Below, in pieces: positions 27,977 through 36,572 of a stretch of DNA of 64,000 nucleotides. Made by a program: the position numbers and the translations under genes. The first letter of the stretch is position 1. Each line of letters starts with the position of its first letter. The DNA comes from Aquisediminimonas profunda. Lineage in GTDB: Bacteria; Pseudomonadota; Alphaproteobacteria; Sphingomonadales; Sphingomonadaceae. The DNA lies in assembly GCF_019443285.1 (NCBI RefSeq), contig NZ_CP080327.1, forward strand, positions 186,001 through 250,000, given 5' to 3'. The notes under the pieces were generated by a model. The model was not told where the DNA came from and searched no databases. It saw only the letters and a list, made by a program, of their open reading frames with translations.

Positions 27977-28884
27977 GTGAAAAGCACCGCAGAAAGCCTG
28001 CGCCGCTGCGCGGAAACCCAGGGGTCCTCGATCCCGACAACCTCAAACAATTTGAGCAATTGGGATCGGGCTGCGCCCTCGTTCCATTCACGATCCGCAG
28101 CAATAATAGAAAGCAGCGCGTCGGCCGCTCCATCCCGGTCTCCTGCCGCCATCAAACCGCCCGCAAGTTCAAACCGCAATGTGTGATTGTCCGGGTCTGT
28201 GGCAACCTCGGCCTTCAATCCCGAAAGATCGTCAACCGGCTTCACATCCCGCGCCAGCGTCAAGGCGGATACAGCCCGCCCGATTGCAGGATCCTTGGCC
28301 AATTCGGGGTTCAACGCCGCAACCTGCGCTTCTGCCGCATCGAGTTCGCCAGCGGCGACATGCGCGCGAATTAGACCCGACAATGCCGCGGGATGGTCCG
28401 GAGCCATATCCAGGATCTGCGAAAAGATTGATGCCGCCCGCGCGGCGTCTCCGCCGGCCAGCACCTCTTCCCCCATGGCGACCAACGGCTCGATTTCTGC
28501 CTCCAGGGACTGGGCTTCGCCCTGCACCGGCAATTGTTTCAGCAGTTGGTCGAGCATGCGGCCAAGCTGAGCCTCAGTGCGTGCCTGCGTCAGGTCTGCG
28601 ACGGGTTGGCCCTGGAACAGGGCATAAACCGTGGGGATCGACTGCACACGGAATTGAGCCGCAATGAACTTGTTTTCATCGACATTGATCTTGACCAGCT
28701 TGACGCCCTTGTCCGCATAATCAGCGGCTACCTTTTCCAGCACGGGCGTAAGCTGCTTGCACGGGCCACACCATTCCGCCCAGAAATCGACAATCACGAG
28801 GTTGGTCATCGAAGGCTCGACCACATCGCGGCGAAAAGCCTCCACGACTTCGCGTTCGTTTGCACTCAATCCCAATGTCGCCAC
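27973..28884 (-). CDS. thioredoxin-TPR co-chaperone, CnoX/YbbN-like
   Basis: A 303-residue cytoplasmic protein: a thioredoxin domain with intact WCGPC (VDFWAEWCGPCKQLTP) in the first 120 residues, then a tetratricopeptide-like helical half (ARAASIFSQILDMAPDHPAA, repeated loosely). This is the layout of CnoX/YbbN, a holdase that hands clients to GroEL or DnaK; alphaproteobacterial forms keep both active cysteines, unlike E. coli's. The start is GTG at 28884, 7 bases after AAGGAG on the minus strand; the frame is open a little further but has no ribosome site. It heads the operon. Confidence 0.88.
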   Translation of the reverse strand: MATLGLSANEREVVEAFRRDVVEPSMTNLVIVDFWAEWCGPCKQLTPVLEKVAADYADKGVKLVKINVDENKFIAAQFRVQSIPTVYALFQGQPVADLTQARTEAQLGRMLDQLLKQLPVQGEAQSLEAEIEPLVAMGEEVLAGGDAARAASIFSQILDMAPDHPAALSGLIRAHVAAGELDAAEAQVAALNPELAKDPAIGRAVSALTLARDVKPVDDLSGLKAEVATDPDNHTLRFELAGGLMAAGDRDGAADALLSIIAADREWNEGAARSQLLKLFEVVGIEDPWVSAQRRRLSAVLFT

Positions 28885-29022
28885 GTGATGCTCCTTGTCT
28901 TGCGCCCAATGTGGTGACTCATATTGCAAATGCCAAGCCCCGATTCAGCGCTTGCCGAAGGCCGAACCCGATGCTAACAGCCGCGCCTCACCCGCCCCGG
29001 CATGCCGGGGCCAGTCGCCAGA

Positions 29023-29097
29023 GCGGGCGTAGCTCAGGGGTAGAGCACAACCTTGCCAAGGTTGGGGTCGAGGGTTCGAATCCCTTCGCCCGCTCCA
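29023..29097 (+). tRNA. tRNA-Gly (anticodon GCC)
   Basis: A complete cloverleaf: acceptor arms GCGGGCG and CGCCCGC, D-loop TAGCTCAGGGGTAGAGC, anticodon stem CAACC/GGTTG around loop TTGCCAA with anticodon GCC, T-arm GAGGGTTCGAATCCCTT, discriminator T and an encoded CCA at 29095-29097. It decodes GGC and GGU. It stands alone between the thioredoxin-TPR gene and the glycoside-hydrolase gene. Confidence 0.97.
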
Positions 29098-29145
29098 GCA
29101 AACTTGCATGCTATCAGGCGATATAGGCGCAAAAGAGAAAGCCGC

Positions 29146-30579
29146 CTAAGTGCTGCTGCGAAGCACAGCCGCCGATTGTGCGGGTATTTTCAAGACAATC
29201 TTGTTGTCACGGTCCTTCCTGACAAGCGAAATCGACACTTGTGCGCCCTGCGAATTCACAATCACGACCCGATATAGGCTGTCCGCTGCACCCGAGATTT
29301 CAAGGAAAGAGCCATTTGGTGAAAATACCGCGATAACCTCAGAACCGTCGGGATTGTGAAAAACCAAGGGCATGTCCTTCCCGAGCTGTGTTGACGCAAA
29401 ATAGGCCTTGGCCCCCACCTCCAGTTCCCGCGTCACAGCCGAAATGCGCATCCATTTCGGCGTCAAAGCCAGATTGCCTGATTGATCGCGCCATACAATG
29501 GCGCCACCCCTCGTATCGGCATTTGAATCCGCCTTCTGTGCGGCACCATATGCCGCCCAGGCACTCGCGCCGCCAAATGCCAGATCCTTGAAGAACGTCT
29601 CCACCGTAGCCGGAATCCACTCAAGCATCGCTGTCTCTGCCCTCATTTGGGCTGCTGCTCTGCGGATAGCCGGCAGAGCAGCATCTGCAGACTTGTCTCC
29701 GTCATAACGATGGTAGGACACCGTGTTGATGGCCGCCGCCGCACCCGGTATTTTTGCGATATCCTGCAGATAATTTACCGTAAAACTTGCTGAGGATGCC
29801 GAGGGAGCGATGATGAGAGGATGGAGTCCGACCGTCGCGAGGCGTGCTTTTGCTGCCAGGATAGCCTTGCCAATCGCCTGACCTGTCCAACCCGCACCGT
29901 TGTTCGGCTCCAACACAACTTCAAGTGAATCTATCGTGATTCCGTATTTGTCGCGCAATCGCGTGGCTGCAAGTGTGACAATCTCTGCATATTCTTCGGG
30001 AGATGCGGCAAAGGAAACGTTGCCCTTCAGCGGTGTCCAGTCAAAGTCGACAAAACATAGGTTTACGAACAGCTTTTCATTGCGCGCAGCCAGGCGATTG
30101 CGGAGCGGAATGACAAAATTCTCGACATAATAATCAAAGGATGTCCATTGGAACCCGGCGGCGTTCGCTACATTTGGATCTTCATTGTCGTTGATCTTCT
30201 CATAGTAGTGGTTCCAACTCCCCTTGTACCCGATCTTGCTGGCTAGGAAGGGTGCGAAATAGTCCACCGGGTTTTCAACCCCGCTCCGCAGCTCGACGCG
30301 CACCCGCTTTACGCCAGCATCTTCAACCAGCATCTTGGCGATTTCCTGGCGGCTTTCGAGCCATGAAGCATCGTAGCGATCGTTGTCCTTGTCGAATTCC
30401 CAGAACCTCGGTGTAACCTCAACGCCCGCATAGGTTTGTCCGACTTGGCTCTGGTCAATCGCAATACGCGAAGTGATCTTGCCCGGGCCGTTTGTTCCAC
30501 AGCAGGACGCAATGGCAACTAGCGCGCCGACAGTTGCCGTAAATTGCGCCATCGGCCGAAACCACTTTTGAATTTTCAT
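29146..30579 (-). CDS. secreted lipoprotein, clan GH-A (GH30-like) glycoside hydrolase
   Basis: A 477-residue putative lipoprotein (IASC at residues 23-26) with a TIM-barrel sugar-hydrolase look. Strand 4 ends VVLEPNN, placing a likely acid/base Glu at residue 224, and AMLEWIP gives a likely nucleophile at Glu 320; the distance fits clan GH-A. A C-terminal beta-rich part (SEVIAVFSPNGSFLEISG) resembles the beta-sandwich of GH30. The substrate is unknown and no sugar-use genes lie nearby. The start at 30579 is chosen for the signal; the frame is open to 30663. Its text looks more AT-rich than its neighbours, and it lies 48 bases from tRNA-Gly, so acquisition is possible. Confidence 0.65.
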   Translation of the reverse strand: MKIQKWFRPMAQFTATVGALVAIASCCGTNGPGKITSRIAIDQSQVGQTYAGVEVTPRFWEFDKDNDRYDASWLESRQEIAKMLVEDAGVKRVRVELRSGVENPVDYFAPFLASKIGYKGSWNHYYEKINDNEDPNVANAAGFQWTSFDYYVENFVIPLRNRLAARNEKLFVNLCFVDFDWTPLKGNVSFAASPEEYAEIVTLAATRLRDKYGITIDSLEVVLEPNNGAGWTGQAIGKAILAAKARLATVGLHPLIIAPSASSASFTVNYLQDIAKIPGAAAAINTVSYHRYDGDKSADAALPAIRRAAAQMRAETAMLEWIPATVETFFKDLAFGGASAWAAYGAAQKADSNADTRGGAIVWRDQSGNLALTPKWMRISAVTRELEVGAKAYFASTQLGKDMPLVFHNPDGSEVIAVFSPNGSFLEISGAADSLYRVVIVNSQGAQVSISLVRKDRDNKIVLKIPAQSAAVLRSST

Positions 30580-30834
30580 GCAAATAACACCCCATTCATT
30601 TCGGCCAAATGAGCTGCTCGTGTAGTTTGCTATGCCATCAAAGAAAATAGTGCCGTCGGGCAAGAATGCCTCATCCCGGCCACGCGATCATAGGCCCAGT
30701 CGCCTGGCTTTCCTCCAAATGCCTTTTGAGCATCCGATCTGTTAGCGTAACCCTGAAATTGAGACTCATATTATCACTATTGCGAAGCACTCGCAAATCA
30801 TGTAGCAAACGATTCGCAATAGCGGGAATTCTTC
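30580..30834. other. divergent intergenic region, glycosidase gene and bfd
   Basis: 255 bases between two divergent genes, noticeably AT-rich in the bfd-proximal third, where the bfd promoter and operator palindromes are expected. No supported gene and no copy of the tRNA-Gly 3' end was seen. Confidence 0.5.
30769..30820 (+). promoter_or_regulatory. candidate iron-responsive promoter/operator of bfd-bfr
   Basis: A -10-like TATTAT (30769-30774) is followed at once by a perfect inverted repeat TTGCGA-N5-TCGCAA (30780-30796), and a wider pair ATTGCGAA / TTCGCAAT (30779-30786 and 30813-30820) brackets it. The site would overlap the transcript start of bfd, as a repressor operator would. By gene content, Fur or Irr control is expected; the match to a specific box is inferred and no good -35 was found. 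Confidence 0.5.
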
Positions 30835-31008
30835 ATGGTCGTTTGTGTCTGCAATGCTATTCGTGAAACGGACGTGCGGGATGCCGCACGGCGCGGAGCG
30901 CTCAGTCCGGCCAAGGCGTATCGTTCGCTCGGTTGCAAGCCGCAGTGCGGACAGTGCATTCCCTTCGCGCGTCAAATCATCAAGGCCGAACACGCAGTTG
31001 CGTGCTGA
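30835..31008 (+). CDS. bfd: bacterioferritin-associated ferredoxin
   Basis: A 57-residue [2Fe-2S] protein. The cluster ligands are Cys 4, 6, 38 and 41 (MVVCVCNAI at the start, KPQCGQC later), exactly the Bfd spacing; an extra Cys stands at 34 and at the C-terminus. In studied bacteria Bfd binds bacterioferritin and reduces its stored Fe(III) for release. The bacterioferritin gene follows 99 bases downstream on the same strand, confirming the call. Upstream palindromes suggest iron control. Confidence 0.9.
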   Translation: MVVCVCNAIRETDVRDAARRGALSPAKAYRSLGCKPQCGQCIPFARQIIKAEHAVAC

Positions 31009-31107
31009 TCACAAACTCGGTTTTCTGCAGGGTACGCCTATTTTCAGCCTGTTCGGTTCACGTCCCGGTCGCTAAGATCAGGCCAGCTTCAACGAAAGGG
31101 CCAGACC

Positions 31108-31587
31108 ATGAAGGGCGACCCCAAGGTCATTGAATTTCTCAACCTCGCGCTCAAGAACGAGTTGACCGCAATCAATCAGTATTTCCTGCATTATCGGATG
31201 CTCGACAATTGGGGCGTCAGCCGGCTCGCCAAATTCGAATATGGCGAAAGCATTGATGAAATGAAGCATGCGGACAAGCTGGCCGAGAGGATCCTGTTCC
31301 TGGACGGACTGCCCAATTTCCAGATGCTGGGACGACTCCGCATTGGAGAATCGGTAGAGGAAGTGCTGAAGGCTGATCTGGAGCTAGAGGAAGAAGCGAT
31401 CCCGCCGCTGCGCGATGCCATTGTTCATTGCGAGAAGGTGCGTGACTTTGTGAGTCGTGACCTGTTCGCCCATATTCTCGAGAATGAGGAAGAACATGTC
31501 GATACGCTCGAAACCCAGTTTGAGATGATCCGCCAGATGGGGCTCGAAAACTATATCCAGTTGCAGTCGCGTCCAGCCGACGACTAG
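31108..31587 (+). CDS. bfr: bacterioferritin
   Basis: A 159-residue four-helix ferritin subunit; 24 such subunits form an iron-storage shell. The ferroxidase ligands Glu 18, Glu 51 and His 54 are present (with Tyr 25), and the later Glu/His pair appears in ENEEEHVD near residue 127. Met 52 is the haem-binding residue between subunits, so this is true Bfr and not a haem-free ferritin. It follows bfd and ends 18 bases from the convergent Hpt-like gene. Confidence 0.96.
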   Translation: MKGDPKVIEFLNLALKNELTAINQYFLHYRMLDNWGVSRLAKFEYGESIDEMKHADKLAERILFLDGLPNFQMLGRLRIGESVEEVLKADLELEEEAIPPLRDAIVHCEKVRDFVSRDLFAHILENEEEHVDTLETQFEMIRQMGLENYIQLQSRPADD

Positions 31588-31605
31588 GCTTGGCCGGTCG
31601 TGGCC

Positions 31606-32031
31606 CTATCGGGTCGCGAAGGCAGCGGATTTGGCCTGTAGGACCGGGTGGCGGGCCATCAGGGGATTCGTCTCCCCGTCAATCATTGCGACTGTACGTT
31701 CGAACGCGTCGCGCAGTTGGACCACGACTTCAATGATATTGTCTGGCGACTGGCGATACTCGATGCAGTCGCGCGCCTGAACCTCAATGTCTTCGGCCAG
31801 AGCCGCAACACCGATTGCCCCAATCTGCAAGGCTTCCGCGCGCAGCAGGTCTGCCGGATTCACCATTGCAACTGCATCACCCGCGCGCATGGCGTCTTCT
31901 ATTTGCGTGACAGCCTTGGCCCCGTCTTCGCGCAAATAGCCAAGATGACGGAACAGCCGCACCCCAAGCGACGCCCGCGCCTGATCGAAACGAACCCAGT
32001 CCACCAGTTCAGTATCGTCCGCCATTGCCAT
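31606..32031 (-). CDS. Hpt-like protein lacking the phospho-accepting histidine
   Basis: A 141-residue helical protein resembling the small stand-alone histidine-phosphotransfer (Hpt) proteins of sphingomonads (LVDWVRFDQARASLG, then HLGYLREDGAKAVTQIEDAM). The Hpt phosphorylation segment is normally AHTLKG; here the aligned segment reads PADLLRAEALQIGA, so residue 61 is Asp, not His, and the following Lys-Gly is Arg-Ala. It therefore probably cannot carry a phosphoryl group, though it may still bind a partner. The frame is open to 32142; the start at 32031 is the one that fits the family, with no clear ribosome site. Confidence 0.65.
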   Translation of the reverse strand: MAMADDTELVDWVRFDQARASLGVRLFRHLGYLREDGAKAVTQIEDAMRAGDAVAMVNPADLLRAEALQIGAIGVAALAEDIEVQARDCIEYRQSPDNIIEVVVQLRDAFERTVAMIDGETNPLMARHPVLQAKSAAFATR

Positions 32032-32203
32032 AATGATGTTTGCGCCCTTCCGGCCAGCACTTCGCTGCGCCGAAAATATGCCCAAATCGTAAACGAGATG
32101 TTGAAGTTTGGGCGGATCCAAAAACAAATTAACAGAGAGCACTTCCGCGCGTCACGCTCCGGTCACCGAACGCACCGATTTTATCCCACCAAGAAACGGG
32201 GCC

Positions 32204-32743
32204 TTACCCGGCCTTGGCGACCCCGACGAGGGCTGGCCGCAGAAGGCGGTCTCGGATCATGTATCCCGACTGCATTTCCTGCACGATTGTTCCAGGTTCT
32301 GCTTCAGCGCTCGGAATTTCGACCATCGCCTGATGCCGATTGGGATCGAGCGGCTGACCAAGTGCATCGATTTTCTTGATCCCGTTGCGTTCAAACACCG
32401 ATGCAAGTTCACGCTGGGTCGCTTCCAGCCCGGCGATCAGGCCCTTCCAGGCGTCTTCGGCGCGCATGGCTTCGGGAATGACCTCAAGTGCCCGCCCGAG
32501 ATTGTCCGCGACAGACAGCATGTCGCGTGCAAATCCGGTCGCTGCATAGGCGCGGGCATCCTGCGCATCCTTCTCCAGACGGCGGCGCACATTTTGCGTT
32601 TCGGCCTGTGCATAGAGTATCTGCTGCCGGGCTTCTTCAAGCTCCTTCAGAAGGGCACCCAGCGGATCGGCTTCAGGATCGGGTTCAGACGGCGCGCCTT
32701 CCGCGATCATTTCATCTTCGGCCTTCAATTCTTCATCACTCAT
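32204..32743 (-). CDS. grpE: nucleotide exchange factor GrpE
   Basis: A 179-residue DnaK co-chaperone that promotes ADP release. An acidic N-terminus is followed by a long coiled coil (LLKELEEARQQILYAQAETQ), then the beta-wing domain with IDALGQPLDPNRHQAMVEI and the signature EPGTIVQEMQSGYMIRDRLLRPALV. Its ATG overlaps the stop of hrcA by 4 bases, the usual hrcA-grpE operon of alphaproteobacteria. Confidence 0.95.
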   Translation of the reverse strand: MSDEELKAEDEMIAEGAPSEPDPEADPLGALLKELEEARQQILYAQAETQNVRRRLEKDAQDARAYAATGFARDMLSVADNLGRALEVIPEAMRAEDAWKGLIAGLEATQRELASVFERNGIKKIDALGQPLDPNRHQAMVEIPSAEAEPGTIVQEMQSGYMIRDRLLRPALVGVAKAG

Positions 32744-33786
32744 TTGTGCATCAATCTCGATAAGCTCTGTGCAGTGAAATCCACCATGGGAACGATGCGC
32801 GCGTAATTCAAGCGTGTCGGGCCGATTACCCCGACTACACCCACCACTCGCCCGTCATGCCCGTGATAGGGCGCGGCGATAACCGAAGACCCTGACAAAG
32901 CGAAGAGTTTGTTTTCTGCGCCAATGAAGACTTTCGTGGCCGATGCCTCCTGCGCGCTTTCGAGCAGGCGGGCAATTTCTTCCTTTCCTTCGATCTCGTC
33001 CAGCAGCTGGCGCACCCGATCAAGATTGGCAGCAGCCTGGTCATCGATCAGGTTCGCCGCGCCGCGGACGATCAGCACGGGGCGCTGGGCGCTGTCCCGT
33101 GCCCAATCCGCCAGACCTTCCAGAATCAGCTCGCGTGAGGCAGCGTCCAAGGCGGCCCGTTCTTGGCGGATCTCGTTTTCGAGCACCGCGGCCGCTTCCG
33201 CGAGCGTCAGCCCTGCCAGTCGCGCGGTCATATAGTTTCCGGCCTCAGCCAAACCCGATGCAGTCATGCCCTTCGGCAGAGTCATCACCCTGTTTTCAAC
33301 GGAGCCGTCATCTCCGACAAGGACAGCCAGCGCCTGCTCGGCTGAAAGCGGTGCGAATGCAAATTGCTTCAGCCGGGGTGCTTTCCTGGGCACCAGCACC
33401 AGCCCCGCACAGGCGGAAAGACCGGACAAGGCTGCCGTCGCGGCCGTAAGTGCGTCTTCAATCGGTCCGGGATTCGCCAAGCGCGATTCGATGGCCGCGC
33501 GCTCATCGGCGCTCGGCTCTGCCGCTTGCATCATGCCGTCGACAAAGAGCCGCAGTCCCGTGTCAGTCGGCATCCGGCCCGCCGATGTGTGGGGCGCTGC
33601 AAGCAGGCCAAGCTCTTCCAGATCCTGCATCACGTTGCGGATCGACGCGGGCGACAGGTTCATCGCACCCAGTTTGGAGATCGTCCTAGACCCCACAGGT
33701 GCACCTGAACCCAGATAGGATTCAACGACGACGCGAAACACGTCGCGCGCGCGATCAGTCAGTTCATGAACAGGGGACACCGCCAT
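32740..33786 (-). CDS. hrcA: heat-inducible transcription repressor HrcA
   Basis: A 348-residue repressor that binds CIRCE elements before groE and related genes. The N-terminal winged helix has VGSRTISKL and LSPASIRNVMQDLEELGLL; TSAGRMPTDTGLRLFVDGMM is the family signature linking to the GAF-like core. The C-terminal segment VVGVVGVIGPTRLNYARIVP is also characteristic. No CIRCE inverted repeat is visible in the short leader upstream, so it may not regulate itself here. grpE follows with a 4-base overlap. Confidence 0.95.
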   Translation of the reverse strand: MAVSPVHELTDRARDVFRVVVESYLGSGAPVGSRTISKLGAMNLSPASIRNVMQDLEELGLLAAPHTSAGRMPTDTGLRLFVDGMMQAAEPSADERAAIESRLANPGPIEDALTAATAALSGLSACAGLVLVPRKAPRLKQFAFAPLSAEQALAVLVGDDGSVENRVMTLPKGMTASGLAEAGNYMTARLAGLTLAEAAAVLENEIRQERAALDAASRELILEGLADWARDSAQRPVLIVRGAANLIDDQAAANLDRVRQLLDEIEGKEEIARLLESAQEASATKVFIGAENKLFALSGSSVIAAPYHGHDGRVVGVVGVIGPTRLNYARIVPMVDFTAQSLSRLMHK

Positions 33787-33835
33787 CCATTCCGATGTAG
33801 GGCATCATCATGGTCTTCTCAACGGGCTGAAAAGA

Positions 33836-34681
33836 CTATTGCTGCGGCTGAGCCTGACTGGCCTCGATTTCGGCAAGGCTCTTGAAATCAATCATGTCGA
33901 TCAGGAACACAAGAGTGGAGTTGGCCGGTATCGGTCCCACCACCTTGTCGCCATAGGCGAGTTGCGGCGGTATGCAGAGCTTGTAGCTACCGCCGCGCTG
34001 CATCCGTTTAAGCCCTTCGGCAAATCCCGGGATCACTTGCCCCACCGGAACGGGAACGGGACCCGCGTCGTCAAAGGCAGCCCCTGTGGACGCGACGTAC
34101 CCCTTGTAGTTGATGAGCGCGACGTCTGCGTCGCCCGGCATGGCGCCTGTGCCGGACTTCACAATATCAAAGCCAAGCCCTGAAGCGATCTTGGTCGCAC
34201 ATGTGCGCGCGGCCACTGCCAGCGGCCGCGGCGGCGCCTTGATCTCCAGGAGATCGACTTCGAAAACCAGATCCGCATTGGGCGGGATCTTGCCCGCGCC
34301 ACGTGCACCATAGCCAAGGGTGGCAGGAATACAGAGACGAATGCGGCCCCCGACCTTCACCAGCATGAGGCCCTCCGAAAATCCGGGGATGACGTCTCCG
34401 ACGCCAAATTCCGCGCGGTCGGACGCATCAAAGGCTGTGCCGTCTGCTGCAAGCGTGCCCTTGTAGCTGATGATGACCTTGTCTGTCGCACTGGGCATGG
34501 CACCAGTCCCGGCGCGCACTATGGAATAGCCGAGGCCCGAGGGCGTCTTCTGCGAACACTGTCCAGCGACAGGCGCTGCGGACGGGGCGGCGAAGCTGGC
34601 GTGCGAGCCAAGACCGGGCGCAGCACAAGCTAACACCATGGCAACGCGCATCGACGCGTGTCTGAAAGCGAGATGGTTCAT
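33836..34681 (-). CDS. exported peptidyl-prolyl isomerase with two FKBP domains
   Basis: A 281-residue periplasmic protein with a signal peptide and two FKBP domains in tandem (about residues 50-140 and 160-265). Domain 1 has IISYKGTLAADGTAFDAS, VIPGFSEGLMLVKVGG and IPPNADLVFEVDLL; domain 2 has the same plan with INYKGYVASTGAAFDDA, VIPGFAEGLKRMQRGG and IPANSTLVFLIDMIDF. Most active-site aromatic and Asp positions are kept in both, so both may be active. It likely assists folding of envelope proteins. The ATG at 34681 yields the signal; the frame is open slightly upstream. Confidence 0.9.
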   Translation of the reverse strand: MNHLAFRHASMRVAMVLACAAPGLGSHASFAAPSAAPVAGQCSQKTPSGLGYSIVRAGTGAMPSATDKVIISYKGTLAADGTAFDASDRAEFGVGDVIPGFSEGLMLVKVGGRIRLCIPATLGYGARGAGKIPPNADLVFEVDLLEIKAPPRPLAVAARTCATKIASGLGFDIVKSGTGAMPGDADVALINYKGYVASTGAAFDDAGPVPVPVGQVIPGFAEGLKRMQRGGSYKLCIPPQLAYGDKVVGPIPANSTLVFLIDMIDFKSLAEIEASQAQPQQ

Positions 34682-34736
34682 GTCGGCGCGCCTAGCGACG
34701 CAATCCGCAGCAAGCAATGGCAGATCGGAAGCAAAT

Positions 34737-34934
34737 CTATTTGCGCCGCGCGAGCCCGATCAGGACTACTCCGCCGATTGCCAGGAACATGCCGTTCCAA
34801 CTCCATTGCGGGACGCCGATCATGAAACTGTCAGCAGGCCAGCGGATGATGTTCAGGCCCTGACCGATCCAAAGGCCGCCCATCAAAAGCATCAGGACGC
34901 CAAGCACCAGCACAATCGTTTTCAAAACGTTCAT
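34737..34934 (-). CDS. small two-segment membrane protein
   Basis: A 65-residue protein with a hydrophobic N-terminal segment (MNVLKTIVLVLGVLMLLMGG), a polar loop WIGQGLNIIRWPADSFMIG and a second hydrophobic segment ending in a basic tail. I know similar small proteins from alphaproteobacteria but no function. The ATG at 34934 follows GAAGAAGG on the minus strand, and the protein's hydrophobic order argues for a real gene. It is divergent from the dienelactone hydrolase gene. Confidence 0.72.
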   Translation of the reverse strand: MNVLKTIVLVLGVLMLLMGGLWIGQGLNIIRWPADSFMIGVPQWSWNGMFLAIGGVVLIGLARRK

Positions 34935-35010
34935 AGCCTTCTTCCTCTCCAAGGCACATGTTATGCGCCGGATTCGGCGAGATGAACAGATGGGATTATC
35001 GAGGGCGGGC

Positions 35011-35811
35011 ATGGCAAGTGACACACGGGCGACAGACGATCCGCTTGAGGATTTCCAGCTGCGATCAATCGACTTGCTGGGCCAGGCGCGTCGGGTCTGG
35101 GTGACGGGCAATGGTCCTGCCGTGATCGTGATGACCGAAATGCCCGGTATCAGCCCACATGTTGCTCGATTTGCCCGCTGGGTGCGGGAGGCCGGCTTCA
35201 CGGTTTATATGCCACATCTCTTCGGCAAGGATGGTGCTACCCCAAGAATGCCCGGCGCGTTGTTCACAATGATTGGCGGGTGCATCAGCCGCGAATTCAA
35301 GGCTTTTCAAGCAAACGCATCCAGCCCCGCAACGCAGTGGCTGCGCGCACTTGCCGCCTTTGCCCACAAGGAATGCGGGGGCAAGGGCGTTGGAGCTATC
35401 GGCATGTGCTTCACGGGGAATTTCGCCTTGTCGATGATGCTCGAAAAGTCAGTGCTTGCGCCAGTATTGTCGCAACCCTCTCTCCCGCTCAACGATCCGG
35501 CGGGCATGCATATTGCTCCTGATGAATTGGCCGCAGTCAAAGCGCGGATGGACGCGGAAGACCTGACGGTTCTTGCCTACCGCTTCGACGGCGACAAATT
35601 CTGCAGGGCGGCTCGCTTCGAAGCCTATGAAGCAGCGCTTGGTGACCGGTTCCAGGGACGCGTACTACCGGATTCCGCTGCCCGCCCAAACACGCAAATG
35701 AAGAATCCGCACAGCGTCGTGACGTTGCATCTCATTGACGAGGAAGGGCAACCAACCCGCGCGGCGCGCGACGAGATTCTGGAATTCTTCCGCATGCGCT
35801 TGAGCGGTTGA
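35011..35811 (+). CDS. dienelactone hydrolase family protein
   Basis: A 266-residue alpha/beta hydrolase. The nucleophile elbow is GMCFTG with Cys in place of Ser, as in dienelactone hydrolases; VIVMTEMPGISPHVARFARW near residue 40 is also family-typical, and a His stands in MKNPHSVVTLH near the end for the triad. No aromatic-degradation genes lie beside it, so its substrate is unknown. The ATG at 35011 follows GAGGGCGGGC; the frame is open 48 bases upstream. Confidence 0.85.
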   Translation: MASDTRATDDPLEDFQLRSIDLLGQARRVWVTGNGPAVIVMTEMPGISPHVARFARWVREAGFTVYMPHLFGKDGATPRMPGALFTMIGGCISREFKAFQANASSPATQWLRALAAFAHKECGGKGVGAIGMCFTGNFALSMMLEKSVLAPVLSQPSLPLNDPAGMHIAPDELAAVKARMDAEDLTVLAYRFDGDKFCRAARFEAYEAALGDRFQGRVLPDSAARPNTQMKNPHSVVTLHLIDEEGQPTRAARDEILEFFRMRLSG

Positions 35812-35855
35812 CCGACCCGGCCTAAGGCGGCCGCTTCACAAGCGAAAGGATTTCC

Positions 35856-36572
35856 ATGCGCCCTTCTGGACGCGCGCCCGACCAGATGCGGGCCATCACG
35901 ATCGAACCTGCCTTTACCAAGCATGCTGAAGGGTCTTGCCTCGTCAGTTTTGGTGACACACGTGTGCTGGTGACGGCGAGCGTCGAAGAGCGCGTGCCGC
36001 CATTTCTGCGCGGCAAGGGCGAAGGCTGGGTCACTGCCGAATACGGGATGTTGCCGCGTGCAACGCATACACGAGGCAGCCGGGAAGCCGCCAAGGGGAA
36101 GCAATCCGGGCGGACGCAGGAAATCCAGCGTCTTATCGGGCGTTCGCTGCGGGCGGTCGTGGACCTGAAAGCGCTCGGTGAACGGCAGATCACCCTCGAT
36201 TGCGACGTGATCCAGGCCGATGGCGGCACGCGGACAGCGTCAATCTCGGGCGCTTGGGTCGCACTGAGGCTTGCCGTCGACAAGCTCATTGCCGAGGGCA
36301 AGATTGCAGGAGATCCGATCTCCAGTCAGGTCGCGGCGATCAGCTGCGGAATCTACAAGGGCACTCCAGTGCTCGATCTGGACTATGAAGAGGACTCGAA
36401 CGCCGGGGCCGACGCCAACTTCGTACTGCTTTCAAACGGCAACATCGCCGAAGCGCAAGCGACGGCAGAGGGCGAGACCTATGATGAGGAAGCCCTTTTG
36501 CGGCTCCTTCGTCTGGCACGGATCGGATGCACAGCCGTGTTCGCGGCGCAGTTGAAGGCTGTCGGGCGGTAA
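35856..36572 (+). CDS. rph: ribonuclease PH
   Basis: A 238-residue phosphorolytic exonuclease that trims tRNA 3' ends. It opens with [14 protein letters not shown], and contains [36 protein letters not shown] (phosphate-binding Arg), and [16 protein letters not shown], which are the family blocks in order. The catalytic DxD region is near [12 protein letters not shown]. rdgB starts on its stop codon (one-base overlap). Confidence 0.97.
   Translation: MRPSGRAPDQMRAITIEPAFTKHAEGSCLVSFGDTRVLVTASVEERVPPFLRGKGEGWVTAEYGMLPRATHTRGSREAAKGKQSGRTQEIQRLIGRSLRAVVDLKALGERQITLDCDVIQADGGTRTASISGAWVALRLAVDKLIAEGKIAGDPISSQVAAISCGIYKGTPVLDLDYEEDSNAGADANFVLLSNGNIAEAQATAEGETYDEEALLRLLRLARIGCTAVFAAQLKAVGR

Noticed and set aside
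29098-30660. Genomic island at tRNA-Gly
   Set aside because: No integrase, no second copy of the tRNA 3' end and only one odd gene; kept only as a hint in the findings.
33787-33835. CIRCE element for hrcA self-control
   Set aside because: No TTAGCACTC inverted repeat is present in the gap.
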